Shown here piece after piece: positions 1 to 8,710 of a DNA stretch of 64,000 nucleotides. Positions within the stretch are counted from its first letter, which is position 1. Each line of letters begins with the position of its first letter. Below the pieces are notes generated by a model. It made no database searches and had not been told where the DNA came from. It saw only the letters and a list, made by a program, of their open reading frames with translations. Source of the DNA: Erythrobacter crassostreae (GTDB taxonomy: Bacteria; Pseudomonadota; Alphaproteobacteria; Sphingomonadales; Sphingomonadaceae); the NCBI RefSeq assembly GCF_019204045.1, contig NZ_JAGSPC010000001.1:620001-684000 (forward strand), given 5' to 3'. A program made the position numbers and the translations under genes.

Positions 1-478
1 CAATCTGTGTTTCCGCACTGCCATCGCTGTCTTCATCGCGGAGCAGCACAATCTGGTTGGGCGAGTCGCCAGACGCTCCTGCTTCGGAGAACAGGTATGA
101 GGCGACCCAGCCGCGCACCGTACCCATAAAGCCACCCTCACCATCATCTTCGGATTTGGGTGAGCGCGTCAGCGTGACCAAAACATCGCCATTGGGCAGC
201 GCATAGAGCACACGCGGGTGCTCAAGCCCTTCGGCAAAGCGGTTCACAACCAATCCATCGGCAGGAACAGGCAATTCACCCTCTTCCCACCCAACAGGTT
301 TCGCGATCTGGACGGTGGGGAAGCTCTCCGCTTCAGGCGCCTGAAGGGTAGGTTCGGTCCCGGCCACATCATCGACCGATAAATCCGCGGTGTCACCGCG
401 GGAAAGGAAGAAGAAAACTGCGCCCAGAACCAAAATCAGGACAAGCAGAGCGATTGCGAGTTTGCGAAGAATAGCCAT
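1..478 (-). CDS. PQQ-dependent sugar (sorbosone-type) dehydrogenase, partial
   Basis: The open frame runs leftwards from an ATG at 478 and is cut by the window edge, leaving 159 codons. It begins with a short basic stretch and a strongly hydrophobic segment (about residues 4-26), so the protein is probably membrane-anchored or exported. After a Pro/Glu-rich linker the sequence LEHPRVLYALPNGDVLV is typical of the start of the beta-propeller in sorbosone dehydrogenase-like PQQ enzymes, which oxidise sugars or aldoses in the periplasm. The propeller's catalytic part lies outside the window, so substrate and cofactor cannot be judged. It is divergent from the GAF-domain gene, with 62 bases between the starts. 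The family call is by recalled similarity. Confidence 0.75.
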   Translation of the reverse strand, partial: MAILRKLAIALLVLILVLGAVFFFLSRGDTADLSVDDVAGTEPTLQAPEAESFPTVQIAKPVGWEEGELPVPADGLVVNRFAEGLEHPRVLYALPNGDVLVTLTRSPKSEDDGEGGFMGTVRGWVASYLFSEAGASGDSPNQIVLLRDEDSDGSAETQI

Positions 479-540
479 GTGGGTGGAAGTAGAGCCGCAA
501 AACGCTTGCGGCAACAGGTGAACGCTCGCAAGGAAGCCCA

Positions 541-1038
541 ATGTACGATTTCAAACCTGATCCCGCGCTAAATACGGCAGAGCGTTACCGGCAGCTTTGC
601 AATGCTGTGGATGCTTTGACCTCGGACGAGCCTGATTGCGTCGCCAACATGGCAAATGTTGCAGCATTGATCTGGGAATTCATCCCGGATCTCAATTGGT
701 CGGGCTTCTACAGGGTCGGTGCATCAAAGTCCGGCGATAAAGAATTGGTGCTTGGCCCGTTTGTTGGCAGGCCCGCCTGCATCCGCATCCCTCTTGATAA
801 AGGTGTATGCGGCGCCGCTGTCTCAACCGGGGAAACTCAACTTGTCGAGGATGTGCATGCCTTCCCGGGCCACATCGCCTGCGACGCCGCCAGCCGTTCC
901 GAGCTTGTTGTCCCGGTTCTGCGTGATGGCGCGGTTGTGGCCGTTATCGACCTTGATAGCCCAAACCCTGAGCGCTTCACTTCAGAGGATGCTGCGGGCC
1001 TAGAAAAGCTTGCCCTGCTTCTGTCAGATCGCGTCTAA
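541..1038 (+). CDS. msrC: GAF-domain free methionine-(R)-sulfoxide reductase
   Basis: This is a single-GAF-domain protein of 165 residues, the usual length for the fRMsr family that reduces free methionine-R-sulfoxide in the cytoplasm using thioredoxin. The family's conserved N-terminal motif appears as NWSGFYRV (52-59), and the three redox cysteines expected for fRMsr are present as Cys80, Cys90 (in GVCGAA) and Cys114 (in IACDAAS), followed by the SELVVPV strand. All catalytic positions look intact, so it should be active. It is monocistronic: the next gene starts about 150 bases downstream, and a short GC-rich hairpin (1084-1100) without a U-tract follows it. A general GAF sensor is the alternative, but the three cysteines argue for the reductase. 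Confidence 0.88.
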   Translation: MYDFKPDPALNTAERYRQLCNAVDALTSDEPDCVANMANVAALIWEFIPDLNWSGFYRVGASKSGDKELVLGPFVGRPACIRIPLDKGVCGAAVSTGETQLVEDVHAFPGHIACDAASRSELVVPVLRDGAVVAVIDLDSPNPERFTSEDAAGLEKLALLLSDRV

Positions 1039-1117
1039 GAACTTAAAAACTCAGGGCATCAATCGCCCCGAAACGAGACAATCCCCAAGGCGCGCTTGGG
1101 AAATCAGGTCTGAAAGT

Positions 1118-1145
1118 GGTAAACATTTGGCTAACACTGTTTACC
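1118..1145. promoter_or_regulatory. Inverted repeat upstream of glycine-zipper gene
   Basis: GGTAAAC (1118-1124) and GTTTACC (1139-1145) form perfect 7-base inverted half-sites separated by 14 bases. The repeat lies 47 bases before the start codon at 1192, within the region where a promoter or operator would be expected. The regulator is unknown. This is a sequence observation only. Confidence 0.3.
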
Positions 1146-1191
1146 CGCGCGTGCTCGAATCGCGTGAGTCTCACTTCAGGAGATTTGACAT

Positions 1192-2121
1192 ATGTCTCGT
1201 ACGACACGCACATTTACTGGTATCGCGCTCGCTGCTTCGGCAGCTACTTTTGCAAGCCCAGCCCTCGCGCAATTGAGCGACGAAGAGCTTTCTCAGCTGC
1301 CGAGCGAATATCGCTCTGGCCCTGTTCAACAAGATTACACCGATACATCGGTCGGTCCTGACGGGGTTGAGACAGTGGTGCGAACCCGCCGGATTGAAAG
1401 CACCGCTCCAGCAGCTGGATATTACGAGAATGACCGCCAATATGCGACACAGCCCGGCTACGCATATGCCCATTCACCCACCGCAAGCGTTTTTGAGCGC
1501 GACCAGTGGATTGACGAATGTGAGCGCCGGACCAATGGCCGCGGCGAGAAAGAAAAGGGCGGGATCATTGGTAGCCTGCTCGGCGCTGTAGCTGGCGGAA
1601 TCATCGGTAACCAGGTCGCCGGCGTCGGAGACCGCCTTGGCGGAACACTGATCGGTGCAGGCACAGGTGGTCTTGGCGGATTGCTTTTGGGCAGCCTGAT
1701 CGGTGGTGGAAAGAAAGGCGAGCGGTACGATTGCGCGGCAGCCCTCGACAGCTACCTTTCACAATATAGCCACGGAGGTCCTCGTATTGCCACCGGGACA
1801 ATCCCGGCTCCGGTAATGCAGCAGCCACCGGCATACGCCTATCCGACATATGCTGCTCCTGTGCACTACAGCTATGCGCCTGCATATTCTTACAGCTACG
1901 CACCACCGCAGCAGGTTGTCTACGTACCAATCCGCTACGAACAGCAACAGCGCGTGATCGTGCGCGAGACAGTGCGCGAGGAAACATACGAAGTGCCTGG
2001 CGCGGCCCGTCAAATCGAAGTGCCTGCTCCTGCTCCGCAGCCAATCAGGATGATCAAGCAACAGCCAGTTCGGGTTGTTCCTGCACCGGCACCGCGCCCG
2101 ATCAAGATGATCAAACAATAA
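1192..2121 (+). CDS. Exported glycine-zipper protein with Tyr/Pro-rich tail
   Basis: The 309-residue protein starts after a clear AGGAG ribosome site. Residues 1-26 form a signal peptide ending in ALA. A central block (about 123-173) is a double glycine zipper of the 2TM type, rich in GxxxG spacing, which in related proteins inserts in or lies against the outer membrane. Cys110 and Cys181 flank this block. The C-terminal third is low-complexity: Tyr/Pro/Ala-rich (203-245), a charged stretch with RVIVRETVREE, then two near-identical copies of PAPAPxPIxMIKQ (278-290 and 297-309) that end the protein. Such RcnB/17 kDa-antigen-like zipper proteins are common in sphingomonads; their role is not established. 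A strong terminator follows. Confidence 0.75.
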   Translation: MSRTTRTFTGIALAASAATFASPALAQLSDEELSQLPSEYRSGPVQQDYTDTSVGPDGVETVVRTRRIESTAPAAGYYENDRQYATQPGYAYAHSPTASVFERDQWIDECERRTNGRGEKEKGGIIGSLLGAVAGGIIGNQVAGVGDRLGGTLIGAGTGGLGGLLLGSLIGGGKKGERYDCAAALDSYLSQYSHGGPRIATGTIPAPVMQQPPAYAYPTYAAPVHYSYAPAYSYSYAPPQQVVYVPIRYEQQQRVIVRETVREETYEVPGAARQIEVPAPAPQPIRMIKQQPVRVVPAPAPRPIKMIKQ

Positions 2122-2182
2122 TCAAGGCAAGGCAGAGAGAAGTTGCGCCATGCAACTTCTCTGGCGCCTCTGAAGTTTTGAG

Positions 2183-2228
2183 AAGGGCGTTAAGTCTCTG
2201 AATATCAGAGACTTAACGCCCTTTTTCT
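2183..2228 (+). terminator. Strong intrinsic terminator between convergent genes
   Basis: A perfect 19-bp stem (2183-2201 with 2205-2223) around a three-base loop is followed by a T-rich run on the plus strand. It lies between the end of the glycine-zipper gene (2121) and the end of parB (2233), so it mainly ends the rightward transcript but may also act on the leftward one. Stem length and perfection are unusual for the window. Confidence 0.9.
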
Positions 2229-2232
2229 ATCC

Positions 2233-3207
2233 CTAGAATTCGCCGCCGGTAAGACGCTGACACACAAGATCAAGCTGATCCAATGAGGCGTAGCGGATTG
2301 AAATTGAACCTGTTCTGGGATTGTCATCGGACTTGATCCGGACCGGGAGTCCCAAAAATTCCTCAAGGTGGTTCTGCACGGCTGCAATATCTGCGTTTGC
2401 GGCAGAATCTGACCCAGGTTTTGGTGCAGCGTTACCGCGGTTGACCTTCTTCGCCATCTGGCGGACCAATTTCTCGATTTCGCGAACCGAAAGGTTGTCG
2501 TTCACAGCCTTTGAAGCCAGCTTTGACGCATCGTCTTGCCCGATCAGCGCACGAGCGTGGCCCATGGAGAGCTTTCCGCCCTCAACGAGATCGAGGACCT
2601 TCTCCGGCAAATTGAGCAATCGCTGTGTATTGGCCACATGGCTTCTCGATTTCTCGACCATCCGTGCGATCTCGGCCTGAGTCATTCCCTCCTGATCGGC
2701 AAGGCGTTGATAGGCTCGGGCCTCTTCGACGGGGTTCAAGTCTTCGCGCTGCAAGTTTTCAATAAGCGCAAGGGCCATCACTTCCCGATCATCAAGATCG
2801 CGGACCAGCGCTGGAATCTCATGCAAACGGGCTTTTTGGGCGGCACGCCACCTGCGTTCGCCAGCAACCAGCTCATATTTGCCCGAACTGCGCGGCCTAA
2901 CGATGATGGGTTGAATTACGCCGCGTTTGGCAATTGAAGCTGCAAGTTCTTCTAGCGCATCCTGATCGAAATGCTTGCGCGGGTTGCCAGGAAGCGGCTT
3001 GATCGAGGCGATGGATAGCGACTGAAGTGCAGAGTCGTTCGTCACAACACTGGAAACAGGCTCCCCAGATACCTCATCCCTTACGAGGGGTTCTTCGCGC
3101 TTGGTTTCACCCAAGAGCGCTCCCAAGCCTTTGCCAAGCTTCTTCTTCTTGTCCGCAGGGCTGCGTTGCGGCACCGAAAACCGGATTGGATCGCTATTCT
3201 TGCTCAT
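2233..3207 (-). CDS. parB: Chromosome partitioning protein ParB
   Basis: ParB binds parS and spreads along DNA as a CTP-dependent clamp, loading ParA and SMC near the origin. The 324-residue sequence has the usual parts in order: an N-terminal LGKGLGALLG motif (24-33) that contacts ParA, the ParB/Srx CTP-binding domain with GERRWRA (117-123), a helix-turn-helix around residues 174-195 (GMTQAEIARMVEKSRSHVAN) that reads parS, and a C-terminal dimerisation region ending near 320. It overlaps parA by four bases (ATGA), so the two are translationally coupled. parS sites lie 0.9 to 4 kb upstream. Length and motifs are canonical. Confidence 0.97.
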   Translation of the reverse strand: MSKNSDPIRFSVPQRSPADKKKKLGKGLGALLGETKREEPLVRDEVSGEPVSSVVTNDSALQSLSIASIKPLPGNPRKHFDQDALEELAASIAKRGVIQPIIVRPRSSGKYELVAGERRWRAAQKARLHEIPALVRDLDDREVMALALIENLQREDLNPVEEARAYQRLADQEGMTQAEIARMVEKSRSHVANTQRLLNLPEKVLDLVEGGKLSMGHARALIGQDDASKLASKAVNDNLSVREIEKLVRQMAKKVNRGNAAPKPGSDSAANADIAAVQNHLEEFLGLPVRIKSDDNPRTGSISIRYASLDQLDLVCQRLTGGEF

Positions 3208-3980
3208 GCTGCCTTCCTTTCAGGCGGAAAGCGGCCGATTAGTTCTCTCGCCAAAGCAATGTAGGCTCGGCTTCCTGTGCAAGAGTGATCGTAGACGAGA
3301 GCAGGAAGCCCATGGCTGGGCGCCTCAGACAACCGCACATTGCGAGGAATAACCGTTTCAAACACCAGACTGCCAAGGCATTCGCGCACATCATCGGAAA
3401 CCTGATCGGTCAGCCGGTTGCGGCGATCATACATGGTGAGCGCTACACCGATGATATCGAGCGAAGGATTGAAGCGCTGTTGGACCTGCTCGACGGTCTG
3501 AAGCAGCTGGCTAAGCCCTTCCAAGGCGAAGAATTCGCATTGAAGCGGCACAAGCAGCGTATCAGCTGCACATAAAGCGTTGAGCGTCAAAAGCCCGAGA
3601 GACGGAGGGCAATCGATGAAACAGACATCATGGACTGTGTGATTGGCCAATGCTTTTCGCAAACGCGCGGTCCGTTCTTCAACTGTGACCAATTCAACCT
3701 CAGCACCGCTAAGATCTTGCGTCGCAGGAACGATATCCAGCCCGGGGATGCTTGTTTCGATCATCGCATCTGCGAGTGGAATTTCGTCAACGAGCAAATC
3801 GTAGCTCGATTGATCTCTCGATTCCGAGCCAACACCCATACCTGTTGATGCATTCCCTTGAGGATCGAGGTCAATCAGGAGGGTGCGCCAACCCGTTGCA
3901 GCCATCGCGGTAGCCATATTGATTGCAGTGGTTGTTTTACCAACCCCGCCTTTTTGATTGGCAATTGCGATTGTCAGCAT
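3204..3980 (-). CDS. parA: Chromosome partitioning ATPase ParA (Soj)
   Basis: ParA is the Walker-type ATPase that moves ParB-parS complexes. The start chosen is the ATG at 3980, which gives MLTIAIANQKGG and a 258-residue protein; a longer frame upstream would add 28 residues unlike the family and run into rsmG. The deviant Walker A motif KGGVGKTT is at 10-17, the Walker A' region DLDPQGNAST follows, and IDCPPSLGLLTLNAL is the Walker B. It sits 53 bases after rsmG in the order mnmG-rsmG-parA-parB, which is conserved near the origin in many bacteria. Confidence 0.97.
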   Translation of the reverse strand: MLTIAIANQKGGVGKTTTAINMATAMAATGWRTLLIDLDPQGNASTGMGVGSESRDQSSYDLLVDEIPLADAMIETSIPGLDIVPATQDLSGAEVELVTVEERTARLRKALANHTVHDVCFIDCPPSLGLLTLNALCAADTLLVPLQCEFFALEGLSQLLQTVEQVQQRFNPSLDIIGVALTMYDRRNRLTDQVSDDVRECLGSLVFETVIPRNVRLSEAPSHGLPALVYDHSCTGSRAYIALARELIGRFPPERKAA

Positions 3981-4033
3981 GGTCTTCTCACCTTTCAGAG
4001 CCGATTTTGGCCATTTTGGCCTAAATGGCAGTC

Positions 4034-4672
4034 TCAGACACTCACGATGATGCCTGCTTCGCAATCGGTCAACGATTGTTCCACGTGGAACATTTTTCGA
4101 ATCGCTGATTTCTGCTGTTTCAATTCGTGCGCCGCCGACCGCCCTTTGGGCAAGAGATAGCGTGTTCGCTTTGTGGAGAAGGGTGAGGATAAACGGAGGA
4201 GTTTTTCCAACGGAGCAAAGGCACGTGCCGAAATGACACTTGCCGGGAACGGCTCAACCCGCTCCAACCTCTCGCCAATCACATCACAATTGGAAAGACT
4301 CAGTTGGTCAACACACCTGCAAAGGAAATCCACTCTGCGCCCACGCGATTCGACCAGACGGACCGGCAAGTCCGGTCGCAGTATCGCGATGACCAAACCC
4401 GGAGGCCCCGCTCCAGTCCCCAAATCCAGCCACGGATCACATCCTTCGCTCAGTGTTTCACGTGGAACATGTGCTAGCAATTGCGCGCTATCAGCGAAAT
4501 GTCTTTGCCAGACCTGCTCTTCAGATGCCTTGCTTATGAGGTTTTGTAGCTGGTTTTCCTCGAGCAAAAGCTCTGCAAAGCGATCGAGCCGCTCAAATGC
4601 AGACTGCTCACAGAGCCCCTGCACATAATTGCGAGCCTGCTCTTCCGTTTCAATCAAAGCATGTTCGCTCAC
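4034..4672 (-). CDS. rsmG: 16S rRNA m7G527 methyltransferase RsmG
   Basis: RsmG (GidB) methylates N7 of G527 in 16S rRNA using SAM. The 212-residue protein carries the SAM-binding motif [17 protein letters not shown] and a following acidic strand ([14 protein letters not shown]), as in the family. Its start overlaps the end of mnmG by four bases. Two parS sites fall within this gene: one in the middle and one close to its 3' end, so the coding sequence is also constrained as a partitioning site. The last residues (after about 190) look less conserved and partly reflect the parS sequence. Confidence 0.95.
   Translation of the reverse strand: MSEHALIETEEQARNYVQGLCEQSAFERLDRFAELLLEENQLQNLISKASEEQVWQRHFADSAQLLAHVPRETLSEGCDPWLDLGTGAGPPGLVIAILRPDLPVRLVESRGRRVDFLCRCVDQLSLSNCDVIGERLERVEPFPASVISARAFAPLEKLLRLSSPFSTKRTRYLLPKGRSAAHELKQQKSAIRKMFHVEQSLTDCEAGIIVSV
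4077..4092. other. parS: parS site 1 (perfect palindrome)
   Basis: TGTTCCACGTGGAACA is a perfect 16-bp palindrome matching the universal chromosomal parS consensus (TGTTTCACGTGAAACA type with symmetrical C/G variants). It lies inside the 3' end of rsmG, about 100 bases before the parA start, and is expected to nucleate ParB. Confidence 0.93.
4454..4469. other. parS: parS site 2
   Basis: TGTTTCACGTGGAACA matches the parS consensus and differs from a perfect palindrome at one symmetrical position. It lies within the coding region of rsmG, 377 bases from parS site 1. Confidence 0.92.
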
Positions 4673-6534
4673 GCAGCAAATTTTCCGGTTTTTTGATAGC
4701 GGCGCGCGTGGACCAAAAGGGCCGATAGCGCCGCAGGGGTAACACCGGGGACCCGCCCCGCTGCAGCCAGAGTGCCAGGAGCTGCTTTGCTAAGACGCTC
4801 AACCATTTCATTCGAGAGACCAGGCACCTGCGAATACGGGAAGTCAGAAGGCAGCGACAACTCCTCGCTGGCGCGAAGATCACGCAACTCTGCATCCTGT
4901 CGTTCGAGGTAGGGGGCATAATTTGCGTCTTCTGCCATTTCCTCGGCAAGAAGCGGATTAAGCTGCGTAACCCTACCCAACCAGGGTTCGAGCGATTCAA
5001 GGCTTATTCCGTCATGGCGGAGCCACTCTGACAACGGCTTATCACCGCCGTCACGCCTCACAGCAAAGCCAGCGTCGGACAACTCCTTGGCCGGCACAGA
5101 GCTTGCGAAGGTCGTCGCAATGCTCGTGCGATGTTCCTCACGCTGCTCGAACCATGTTCGGCGCTCATCACCAATGCAGCCTGCCTCGATACCCAACTGC
5201 GTGAGCCGGGTGGAGGCGTTGTTCGCCCTAAGGCGCAGGCGGTACTCAGCACGTGCTGTAAGCATACGATAGGGCTCACTCACCCCCTGCAGCGTCAGGT
5301 CATCTACCATTACCGCGATGTATGAATTCGCGCGGTCTAACTTGGGAGGCGCTTTACCCAATTCAGCACCGGCTGCTTCAAGTCCAGCAATCATGCCCTG
5401 CGCGGCAGCTTCTTCGTATCCCGTTGTGCCGTTGATCTGACCCGCGCAGTAAAGACCCGGGATCGCACGGACCTGCAAGTCCGGCGTCAATGCACGGGGA
5501 TCTATATGATCATATTCAACAGCATAGCCGGGAACGACCATCTCGACGCTTTCCAACCCCGACATTGCTCTCAGCATGTCTTGCTGCACATCAACTGGGA
5601 GAGAAGTGCTGATCCCGTTGGGATAGACAAAGTGTGTGTTGAGCCCCTCCGGTTCTAGAAACACCTGATGCCCGTCACGATCTCCAAATCGGTGGATCTT
5701 GTCCTCGATCGAAGGGCAGTATCGCGGACCAGCGGCGTCAATTGCTCCGGAGAATAGCGGTGAGCGATGCAAGTTGGCTCGGATCGCGTCATGCGAGGCC
5801 TGTGTGGTCCGGGTAATTGCACAAAAGACCTGCGGATTCTTGCGCGCGGGCGTAAGCGGAGACATTGTCCAATCGTCGGCGTCTGAACGCTGCTCGGGCA
5901 ACTTTGCCCAATCGATTGTACGACCGTCAAGCCGCGGCGGTGTGCCGGTCTTGAGCCGCGCCATTGGCAGTTCTGCACCGCGCAATTGCCCTGCAAGGCG
6001 CGTAGCTGCATTCTCACCAATCCGGCCCCCTTCAAAGCGTTCTTCACCGCGGTAGAGCACCCCGCCGAGAAAAGTCCCTGTGCAAAGGATCACTCTAGGG
6101 GCACCAAGGATCGTGCCATCAGCGAGCTCGAGCCCCTCAACAACACCGCCCTTAAGGGCGAGCGCTGCCGCCTCACCCTCGATCAAAGTAAGGTTTGGCT
6201 GCTTCCGCACGACATCTTGGACGGCAGCCTTGAAAAGCACACGGTCGGCCTGAACTCGTGGACCCCAGACCGCGCTGCCCTTTGATTTGTTGAGCATCCG
6301 GTAGTGAATAGCACCCGCATCAGCGGCGCGGCCTAAAACACCATCAAGAGCATCAACCTCTCGCATAAGGTGGCCTTTACCCAGACCGCCTATGGCAGGG
6401 TTGCAACTCATTGCTCCAATTGCATCGAGATCGAAGCTTACAAGGCCGGTGTGCGCACCCATACGTGCAGCGGCACAAGCCGCCTCCACACCGGCATGAC
6501 CGCCGCCGATCACAAGGACATCAAAACTATGCAT
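4669..6534 (-). CDS. mnmG: tRNA uridine-5-carboxymethylaminomethyl modification enzyme MnmG
   Basis: MnmG (GidA) is the FAD-dependent partner of MnmE that installs the cmnm5 group on wobble U34 of certain tRNAs. The chosen start is the ATG at 6534 ([19 protein letters not shown]), which puts the FAD-binding GGGHAG motif near the N-terminus as usual; an upstream extension of 12 codons lacks family similarity. Further hallmarks are [13 protein letters not shown], the [11 protein letters not shown] signature with its conserved cysteine, and a C-terminal helical domain that binds MnmE. About 621 residues. It overlaps rsmG by four bases and is separated from mnmE by 92 bases that contain a parS site. 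Confidence 0.96.
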   Translation of the reverse strand: MHSFDVLVIGGGHAGVEAACAAARMGAHTGLVSFDLDAIGAMSCNPAIGGLGKGHLMREVDALDGVLGRAADAGAIHYRMLNKSKGSAVWGPRVQADRVLFKAAVQDVVRKQPNLTLIEGEAAALALKGGVVEGLELADGTILGAPRVILCTGTFLGGVLYRGEERFEGGRIGENAATRLAGQLRGAELPMARLKTGTPPRLDGRTIDWAKLPEQRSDADDWTMSPLTPARKNPQVFCAITRTTQASHDAIRANLHRSPLFSGAIDAAGPRYCPSIEDKIHRFGDRDGHQVFLEPEGLNTHFVYPNGISTSLPVDVQQDMLRAMSGLESVEMVVPGYAVEYDHIDPRALTPDLQVRAIPGLYCAGQINGTTGYEEAAAQGMIAGLEAAGAELGKAPPKLDRANSYIAVMVDDLTLQGVSEPYRMLTARAEYRLRLRANNASTRLTQLGIEAGCIGDERRTWFEQREEHRTSIATTFASSVPAKELSDAGFAVRRDGGDKPLSEWLRHDGISLESLEPWLGRVTQLNPLLAEEMAEDANYAPYLERQDAELRDLRASEELSLPSDFPYSQVPGLSNEMVERLSKAAPGTLAAAGRVPGVTPAALSALLVHARRYQKTGKFAA

Positions 6535-6594
6535 TCTCGGGCAAATAGGGGTTGAGCCAGCTTGCGTCAAAGCTGTTTTCTACTGGACCCCAAA

Positions 6595-6610
6595 TGTTTC
6601 ACGTGGAACA
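6595..6610. other. parS: parS site 3 (intergenic)
   Basis: TGTTTCACGTGGAACA is identical to parS site 2. It lies in the short gap between mnmE and mnmG, 60 bases upstream of the mnmG start codon, so ParB bound here could also affect mnmG transcription. Confidence 0.93.
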
Positions 6611-6626
6611 TTCTCGTGCGCATGCG

Positions 6627-7904
6627 TTACTTCCCGATGCAGAACCTGCCGAACAGCGCATCTAGCATATCTTCGGTTGTCGTTCGCCCGATTAGTCGAT
6701 CGACCGAAACGCGGGCCCGCCTTAGTTCTTCCCCAACAAGCAAAAGGTCAAGTTCAGATCGGGCACCTTCGAGTGCGTCTCGGGCTTCGGTTAAGAGGTG
6801 GTGCTGACGAGCATTGAGTGCGGCCTCACCTGGTTTGGGAAAGGACGCCTGCGCGACTTTGATAAGTGAGCGTTTTAACTGCATCACCCCAACCCCTGTA
6901 TGAGCGGAAACCGACGCAAAAGAAGTGGTTTTCGATTTGTGCGTGGATTCATCAATGCGCGCATCAATCTCCAAGCTCTGCTTTGGGCCCTCACCCTCGG
7001 CACCAAGCCAGAGAACCGTATCAGCTCGCTGAAGCTCGGTCTTCGCACGGTCGATACCGATCCCTTCAATTTCGTCCGAGCTTTCATCACGCAAACCAGC
7101 CGTATCAACAAACAGAAACGGGATGCCCTCGATAGAAACGGAACGTTCAATTACGTCACGGGTGGTGCCGGCAATCGGCGATGTTATCGCTGCTTCACTC
7201 TCGATCAATGCGTTGAACAAAGTCGACTTGCCTGAGTTCGGCGGTCCGGCGAGTACCACCCGATACCCCTCACCCAATTTCTCGGACTTGGGTCGAGCGA
7301 GCCACTCGCCAAGCTCATTCGCCAACGCCTCAATGTTCCACGTGAAACCGTCTGGCAACTCGCTAACATCATCCTCATCGGAAAAATCCAGAGCAGCTTC
7401 AATTTGAGCGGATAAGCGGAGTAGCTCGGCGCGCCACCTTTCCACCTGTCCGGAAAGCTGTCCGCTGGCATTGGCCATGGCAGCTGCCCGCTGAAGTTCG
7501 GTCTCCGCAGACAAGAGATCCGCCAAACCTTCTGATTCTGCCAGATCAATGCGCCCGTTTGCAAAGGCTCGCCTTGTAAATTCACCTGGTTCAGCCGGCG
7601 CCAGCCCATCAATCGAATTTAGAGCTTCCTGGACAGCAGAGAGGACAGCGCGGCCACCATGACAGTGAAGTTCCGCCAAATCCTCACCTGTGGCCGTCCT
7701 GGGGCCCGGGAACCACAAGACAAGCGCCTCATCGAGCACTTTACCGCTGTCATCGGCCAATTTCGCGACACTAGCACGTCGTGGTTGGAAATCGCGTCCA
7801 GCGAGCGTTTGAAGCGCCAACCCCGCCTGAGGGCCGCTGATCCGGATAACACCGATAGCTGCAGGTGCAGCGCCGCTCGACACCGCAAAGATCGTCTCAG
7901 CCAT
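6627..7904 (-). CDS. mnmE: tRNA modification GTPase MnmE
   Basis: MnmE works with MnmG on wobble-uridine modification and binds GTP and a folate one-carbon donor. The 425-residue protein has the N-terminal tetrahydrofolate-binding domain (MAETIFAVSSGAAPAAIGVIRISGP), a central helical domain, the inserted G domain with P-loop GPPNSGKSTL, the DTAG switch, and the invariant C-terminal CIGK with its essential cysteine. Length is close to the usual 440-450. A near-consensus parS lies inside it at 7334-7349. Confidence 0.96.
   Translation of the reverse strand: MAETIFAVSSGAAPAAIGVIRISGPQAGLALQTLAGRDFQPRRASVAKLADDSGKVLDEALVLWFPGPRTATGEDLAELHCHGGRAVLSAVQEALNSIDGLAPAEPGEFTRRAFANGRIDLAESEGLADLLSAETELQRAAAMANASGQLSGQVERWRAELLRLSAQIEAALDFSDEDDVSELPDGFTWNIEALANELGEWLARPKSEKLGEGYRVVLAGPPNSGKSTLFNALIESEAAITSPIAGTTRDVIERSVSIEGIPFLFVDTAGLRDESSDEIEGIGIDRAKTELQRADTVLWLGAEGEGPKQSLEIDARIDESTHKSKTTSFASVSAHTGVGVMQLKRSLIKVAQASFPKPGEAALNARQHHLLTEARDALEGARSELDLLLVGEELRRARVSVDRLIGRTTTEDMLDALFGRFCIGK
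7334..7349. other. parS: parS-like site 4 (near match)
   Basis: TGTTCCACGTGAAACC matches the parS consensus except for the final base (C in place of A). It is inside mnmE. One mismatch in an outer position usually weakens but does not abolish ParB binding, so this is a probable weak site. Confidence 0.65.
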
Positions 7905-7924
7905 TCAGAGAAGCCTTCATTCGA

Positions 7925-8185
7925 TCAATCTTCGCTTTTGCCTGAGGCCTTCTTGCTTCCAGCTCGCATCCCGCCTTCAACGAAGTTCTGAAACATTTTG
8001 AGGCCCACCTGACCCATCGGCGCAAGAGCCTGAGCATATTCCTGCATTTGCGCAGGGCTGCTTACACCCTTCATAGCTTTCGTGATGTTGTCGACGTAAA
8101 GGCTGTTGGCTTTGCTAACATCAGGAAGGCCCATGAAGCTGCGCGCTTCTTCCGGCGTGCAATCGATCTCGATATTGACCTTCAC
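7925..8185 (-). CDS. DUF6489-like small conserved alphaproteobacterial protein
   Basis: The 86-residue protein begins with GTG at 8185, preceded by GGAG at a good distance. It opens with MKVNIEIDCTPEEARSFMGLPD, a pattern I recall from a small conserved family in sphingomonads and other Alphaproteobacteria (DUF6489), then has a helical body with a weakly hydrophobic C-terminal half (GQVGLKMFQNFVEGGMRAG) and a charged Lys/Ser tail. No catalytic motif is visible and the function is unknown. It lies just upstream of mnmE on the same strand with a 20-base gap, so they probably share a transcript. Confidence 0.75.
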   Translation of the reverse strand: MKVNIEIDCTPEEARSFMGLPDVSKANSLYVDNITKAMKGVSSPAQMQEYAQALAPMGQVGLKMFQNFVEGGMRAGSKKASGKSED

Positions 8186-8311
8186 TGCTATTCTCCCTCC
8201 GGCTTGTCTCGTGACAATGCTCGTACACCGGTCTGTTTGTCACTTGGGTTTCATAAAGCCAATAGGCAATGACTTGTTCAAAGCCCACCAAGTTGGCAGA
8301 CAGGATCAAAT

Positions 8312-8710
8312 ATGGATATTCAATCAGCCCTCGCCCGCTGGCACCAAGTTGCCGCAAATGGAAGCCAACCAAACGAACTGACAGCGATTATGCGTGAAGA
8401 CGCCATTTTTCACTCGCCAGTTGTTCATACTCCGCAGGAAGGGCGCTCGATTGTCGTGGCCTATCTTTCCGCTGCGTCACAAACTCTGGGCAACGATAGT
8501 TTTCGCTATGTCCGTGAGGTTGTTGGGGATGACACAGTTGTCCTTGAATTCATGACCGAGATGGAAGGTATCAAGGTCAACGGAATCGATATGATCGCGT
8601 TCGATGAAGAAGGTCGCATCAAAGATTTCAAAGTGATGGTCCGACCACTTAAAGCCGTGAACAAAGTGTGGGATATGATGGCCGCTGAATTGGAGCGGCA
8701 GAAAGCCTAA
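8312..8710 (+). CDS. NTF2/SnoaL-like protein
   Basis: This 132-residue protein has the size and pattern of the SnoaL-like NTF2 fold: an N-terminal helix (IQSALARWHQVAANG), the AIFHSPVVHTPQEGR segment lining the cavity, and beta strands including VVLEFMTEMEGIKVNGIDMIAFDEEGRI. Members are small ligand-binding proteins or isomerase/hydrolase-like enzymes with very diverse substrates, so no specific reaction can be assigned. It is the only rightward gene between the parB cluster and the origin and its last four bases overlap the end of the BLUF gene on the other strand. Confidence 0.8.
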   Translation: MDIQSALARWHQVAANGSQPNELTAIMREDAIFHSPVVHTPQEGRSIVVAYLSAASQTLGNDSFRYVREVVGDDTVVLEFMTEMEGIKVNGIDMIAFDEEGRIKDFKVMVRPLKAVNKVWDMMAAELERQKA

